Shown here piece by piece: positions 60,391 to 64,000 of a DNA stretch of 64,000 nt. Both the position numbers and the translations under genes were made by a program. The notes below the pieces were generated by a model. That model saw only the letters and a program-made list of their open reading frames with translations. It was not told where the DNA came from and ran no database searches. The stretch spans positions 50,059,806 to 50,123,805 of the forward strand of contig CM048848.1 of NCBI GenBank assembly GCA_026545225.1, in the 5' to 3' direction. The number at the start of each line of letters is the position of its first letter. Within the stretch, counting starts at the first letter, position 1. The DNA comes from Cornus controversa. Its lineage: Eukaryota; Streptophyta; Magnoliopsida; Cornales; Cornaceae.

Positions 60391-60939
60391 GTAGTCGAAG
60401 AGAAGCAACTTTTTTTTTTTTTCCCGTGAATAAGAGGAGCAACTTTGGGTTACCTTTTTCAATGTTAATGCCGAATGTCCACCACCTACAGTATCAGTTT
60501 TGGGCAATGGAAGCAGCGCCCCCATGATTTTACCCTTTTCTTTTCTAGATTACTGTGGTCATGTGGATGTAGAATCGCCCTAATCAAATGCAATGAATAA
60601 AACAGGCTCATAATCATCGTGTGGTTCTTGCAACTCTTCTTTCTTTTGTATATCAAATTAAATGTCCACGCACGAGTTGTGCATTGGTGCTTCAAATTAT
60701 CAAATATATATATCAAGATCATAAGGCTATGCCACCAAAAATAAAAGAATAAGAAAAAGGACGTGTTTTTTTTTTTTTTTTTGGGGTGTATCTGTTATTT
60801 TCCTGCTTGTACCAAGAACTAGAGTGGGTAGCTTTACAAATAACTGAAAGTAACTTCAATTGCTTTTGTTATAGGGATCTTGATAAATGATTCATATGGA
60901 TTATCAACACTTGCAATTTTCCTTCACTGTTTTGCAGGA

Positions 60940-63900
60940 ATGGGAACAACCGTGCATTGTAAAAGCTACTTGCCCGGATATTACTCCATGAAGGATCTTA
61001 ATGAGGATTCTAACAGTAGCGGCTGGCCCCTATTTTATGGAGATAAAACCTCAACAAATGGGCAATATTACAACGACTTCTTGCTGCAGACTGTCGCAGA
61101 TGCATATCCAGGATATGATAAGGATGCATTAAAGCAGATAATGCTCGAGCATGAGGCTGTATTCAAGAATCAGGTATCACCCGATCAAGCAGCTATGTGG
61201 TCTCTGTCTCATTTTTATACTTCTAATAGATTTGTTACTATGAGGCTTTTTTATATAATAATGGAGGCCATTCATTTGTTGGGGGGTTAAGTCAAGTCCA
61301 TATGGCCCTTGTTTGGTTAAGTGCCCAATTTATTTTGCAGATGCTTGAAATTATCTGAACTTTTGGTTTAACTCCAGGTGTCTGAACTCCACCGCCTTTA
61401 CAGAAGACAGAGGGACATGATGGATGAAGTAAAGAAAAGTGTTTTGCATAAACAACGGATATCAATTGAGTCATCATCTACATCAATCCCTTTGACATCT
61501 CAAATGCCTTCTGAAGATGCTCGGAAATGGCAAATCCCTATTTTTCCATTGGCAAACTCTGGTTCCGCTAAACCATCTTTTTCGGGTGCTGAGAATGTTA
61601 ATTCTCCTCTAAGCTGTACAAAAGTGAACAAAATAAGAGCTGGTTCAAGTCCACTCCAAAATGGATGTAGTTCAAATGATTATGAGATGTTGGAGTCGAG
61701 ACCCTCAAAGGTGAGGAAGAAGTTGTTTGATCTTCAACTGCCAGCTGATGAGTACATTGATACCGAAGAAGGGGAACAGTCGCACGACAATAAGATATCT
61801 GACATTCCAAGTTATTTACCAAATGGAAATCATAAGGTTGCACCTGAGAGTGCTGTAAAGTTGTTTCTTGGTGGTGGTGTGAAGATTGATTGCCAAGAGG
61901 ATGCTTCAACATCTGGTTCCTGTTTGAGGAGCTCTATTAGGTTGGCCGATCTGAATGCACCCATTCAGGTTGAAGAAGAAACTGCTCCGGCATCTGTTGA
62001 TTTTCTAGGCCGTGCTCCCAGCCATGGAGATATTAAAGGTCCGGATCTGTCTGTTAAATCAGAATCACAGTTTATAGGTCTGCCAAAGAAAATGCTGCAG
62101 AATTCCCAATATGGAAGCTCTAATGGGACTTTGAACAATACATGTGTTGAGAATAAAGGAAATGGGAGAGAGTGTTTACCCTATATGTATGAAGCAGGTA
62201 AAAATTCTCTTGAAATTACAAAGAATTCAATAGGTTGATCTTTTGTTTTCAATAAGCATTTTCCCCCATTAATATTTTATTTTAGCTATTGATATCGTGC
62301 CAGGACTGCCCTTCAGTTTCTGCGCAGGTGAAGATGTTGCACCTTCAGGAATTTTTCCGAGCTGTTTATATTTAAAACTAATTTAGCATTTTTTCTCATA
62401 TAAAAATTATAAACAAATAATGGAATCTGAAGGTCAAATCGAAATCAAGTTCTTGGATCTTGACTTTACCAAATTTGCACGTATGGGAAAGTTCTTGTCC
62501 TTGGCTCACAACCTTTTCAACAGACATCCACTCATGATCTGTCATTATAACTCATCTTTATGGACCCTCAAAATTTGGAACATTATTTTAAAGGATTTTT
62601 TAAATTTTAATTTGGAAATGTAGAACTTATGTCCAGAAGGAATTTTTGCTTCTACCTTCTTACATGTTAATGATTCCAATGCAAATGTTTTCTTTGTTTA
62701 CAGGGCACAGTAAAAGCAGTCTGAATTCTTTTTCACAAGATCTCCAACCGGATAAGTTGCCTCTACTTTCCCAGCCAAGACATATTATGCCTAACAATGC
62801 TCATCAATCTCGAGGAATTCTTCCAGCCAACCATAACAAAGGAGATCTGTGGAGAGAGGGAACGTTTATCGATTTAGAAATCTCTGAAAGAAGTCACGAT
62901 ACTTCTAATTTTAACCATGTAGAACGAGTTGTGGCCTCCCACATACCCAGTCCATATCAGCTTGTTAATTCCTCTGATTTGGCCAATGCTTGGTCTCAAT
63001 CTGTCCCATATTGGGGAAAGCCAAGTAGTAGCTTGACCCAGAAGTTGACATCAGTTCAAACACATCCATCTTTAAGCTCCTCTGGGACCTTGAGGAGTAC
63101 TCTGTCGTCTACCGAGAGCCATGAAATTTTTGGAAACAAGTGGCTACTTAGTGGCAGTTCTAGGTCAAATCATGGTTTTAGAAGCAATATACCTAACCAG
63201 GGGGAGATTTATTTTGGATCCTCATCAGTATCCAAGGAAGTACCAGCTCGCATCCCTTCAGGTGGCTTTGATTATCTGAATTGCAATAAGGATGATAATG
63301 GTGCATCTGAATGCTCAATTTATGGTTCTGGAAACTACTTCAAGGGATTAAGTGGTGTAGATTTGAAGTCTGCAAAAGACATGAACTTAAATATGGTCTT
63401 TTCTAAAAGTTCATCTATTGAGGTGGTTCCTCAGCAAGATCTTGAGATCATTGATGGCGAAAGGAAGCATTGGGACCATCCGGCAGCATTGCCTTGGCTT
63501 AGAGCTAATCCTACTTGTAAAAATGAGGTCATCAATGCGAGGAGGGGCTCAAACTCGGTAGAACCGAGTTTCTTCCAAGCTTCTAACCATTTTTCCAACA
63601 AAAGTGAAACAAATGGATGTCTCAATCAAAATTCTACCCAGAATATTACATCAGCTTCATGTGACAGTCATGTTGGGGCCAAGAAGAACGAGATAGGTGA
63701 CTGCCAGGGAAGTAGAAAGATCCTCGGGTTTCCTATCTTTGAAAATCCTTGTACTACTAGGAATGAGCCTTCTTCTCCTGTCTCCACCTTTGCATCCCTT
63801 CGTAGCCATCCTCAAGGTGAAGAGATCAATCATCGAGGGAAAAGGGTAGTAATTGATATAAATGTAGCTTGTGATGCTGCAGTTCCTGAGTCTGGCAAAC

Positions 63901-64000
63901 ACATTGCTGCAGAAGTACTGGTAGAAGAGAAGAAAATAGATATAGACGTTGCTAGTTGCAGAAATCACATTGATTTGAACTTATCTGTGAGCGAGGATGA
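60940..64000 (+). CDS. DUF863-family plant protein, 5' part (continues beyond the window)
   Basis: Coding exons are 60940-61173, 61378-62197 and 62704 to beyond 64000, with consensus GT...AG junctions (CAG|GTATC; CCAG|GTGTC; GCAG|GTAAA; ACAG|GGCAC) and phases 0, 1. At least 783 residues are encoded so far; relatives are about 1000 long. The start MGTTVHCKSYLPGYYSMKDL is the conserved N-terminus of the family. ELHRLYRRQRDMMDE (81-95), RPSKVRKKLFDLQLPADEYI (186-205) and RLADLNAPIQVEEE (266-279) are further family blocks; RKILGFPIFE and RGKRVVIDINVACD follow in the last exon. Serine/asparagine-rich, without signal peptide or membrane segment, so likely intracellular and probably nuclear (inference). 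Function of the family is not established. An IDLNLSV stretch at the end resembles EAR-like motifs only loosely. Confidence 0.93.

Larger units (their letters stand above)
58062..60937 (+). other. Leader intron of the DUF863 gene
   Basis: Intron of about 2.9 kb from the GTAAATT donor to the TTTTGCAG acceptor just before the start codon. T-rich, with (TA)n at 58090-58132. Open frames inside (for example 58884-59222, 59873-60166) have no recognisable product. Long 5' leader introns often support expression in plants (general knowledge). Confidence 0.65.

Overview
The window is AT-rich nuclear DNA from a flowering plant, most likely a eudicot. The evidence is spliced genes of plant-only families, plant RTE-type LINE remnants, miniature LTR elements with the plant initiator-tRNA-Met primer site, and many small inverted-repeat elements with clean target-site duplications. 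No species can be named from sequence alone. No rRNA gene, tRNA gene, CRISPR array or operon-like structure was seen.

Only two protein-coding loci look functional. At the left end, on the minus strand, a two-coding-exon gene (394-2841) encodes a 453-residue Golgi-type glycosyltransferase of family GT61. A second copy of the same locus (15108-19076, same strand) is a pseudogene with about five frame-breaking lesions. The two copies share promoter, 5' leader, intron ends and 3' flank, so they are a segmental duplication now about 15 kb apart. At the right end, on the plus strand, a DUF863-family gene starts with a noncoding leader exon near 57.6-58.06 kb. Its coding exons run from 60940 past the end of the window.

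The 38 kb in between, and the 12 kb between the two GT61 copies, are repeat-dominated. They hold an RTE LINE (36.73-43.93 kb) split by a 4.36-kb solo-LTR-like insertion (37690-42052); two further RTE 3' fragments; three miniature LTR elements (TRIM type) at 18.3, 52.1 and 60.1 kb; Ty3/gypsy fossils at 30.4-31.1 and 54.6-56.2 kb; four copies of one Mutator-type MITE family, each with a 9-10 bp target duplication; hAT-type MITEs at 49.4, 28.2 and 3.7 kb; several long fold-back elements; degenerate tandem arrays at 9.3-10.5 and 20.9-21.6 kb; and many (AT)n tracts.

The two gene families have no evident functional link. GT61 enzymes add sugars to glycans or cell-wall xylan in the Golgi, and DUF863 proteins have no settled function. 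I found no convincing previously undescribed biological system. The most informative observations are structural: nested insertions with readable target duplications, including one whose empty site is preserved in a nearby tandem copy, and an unusually diverse set of small non-autonomous elements.
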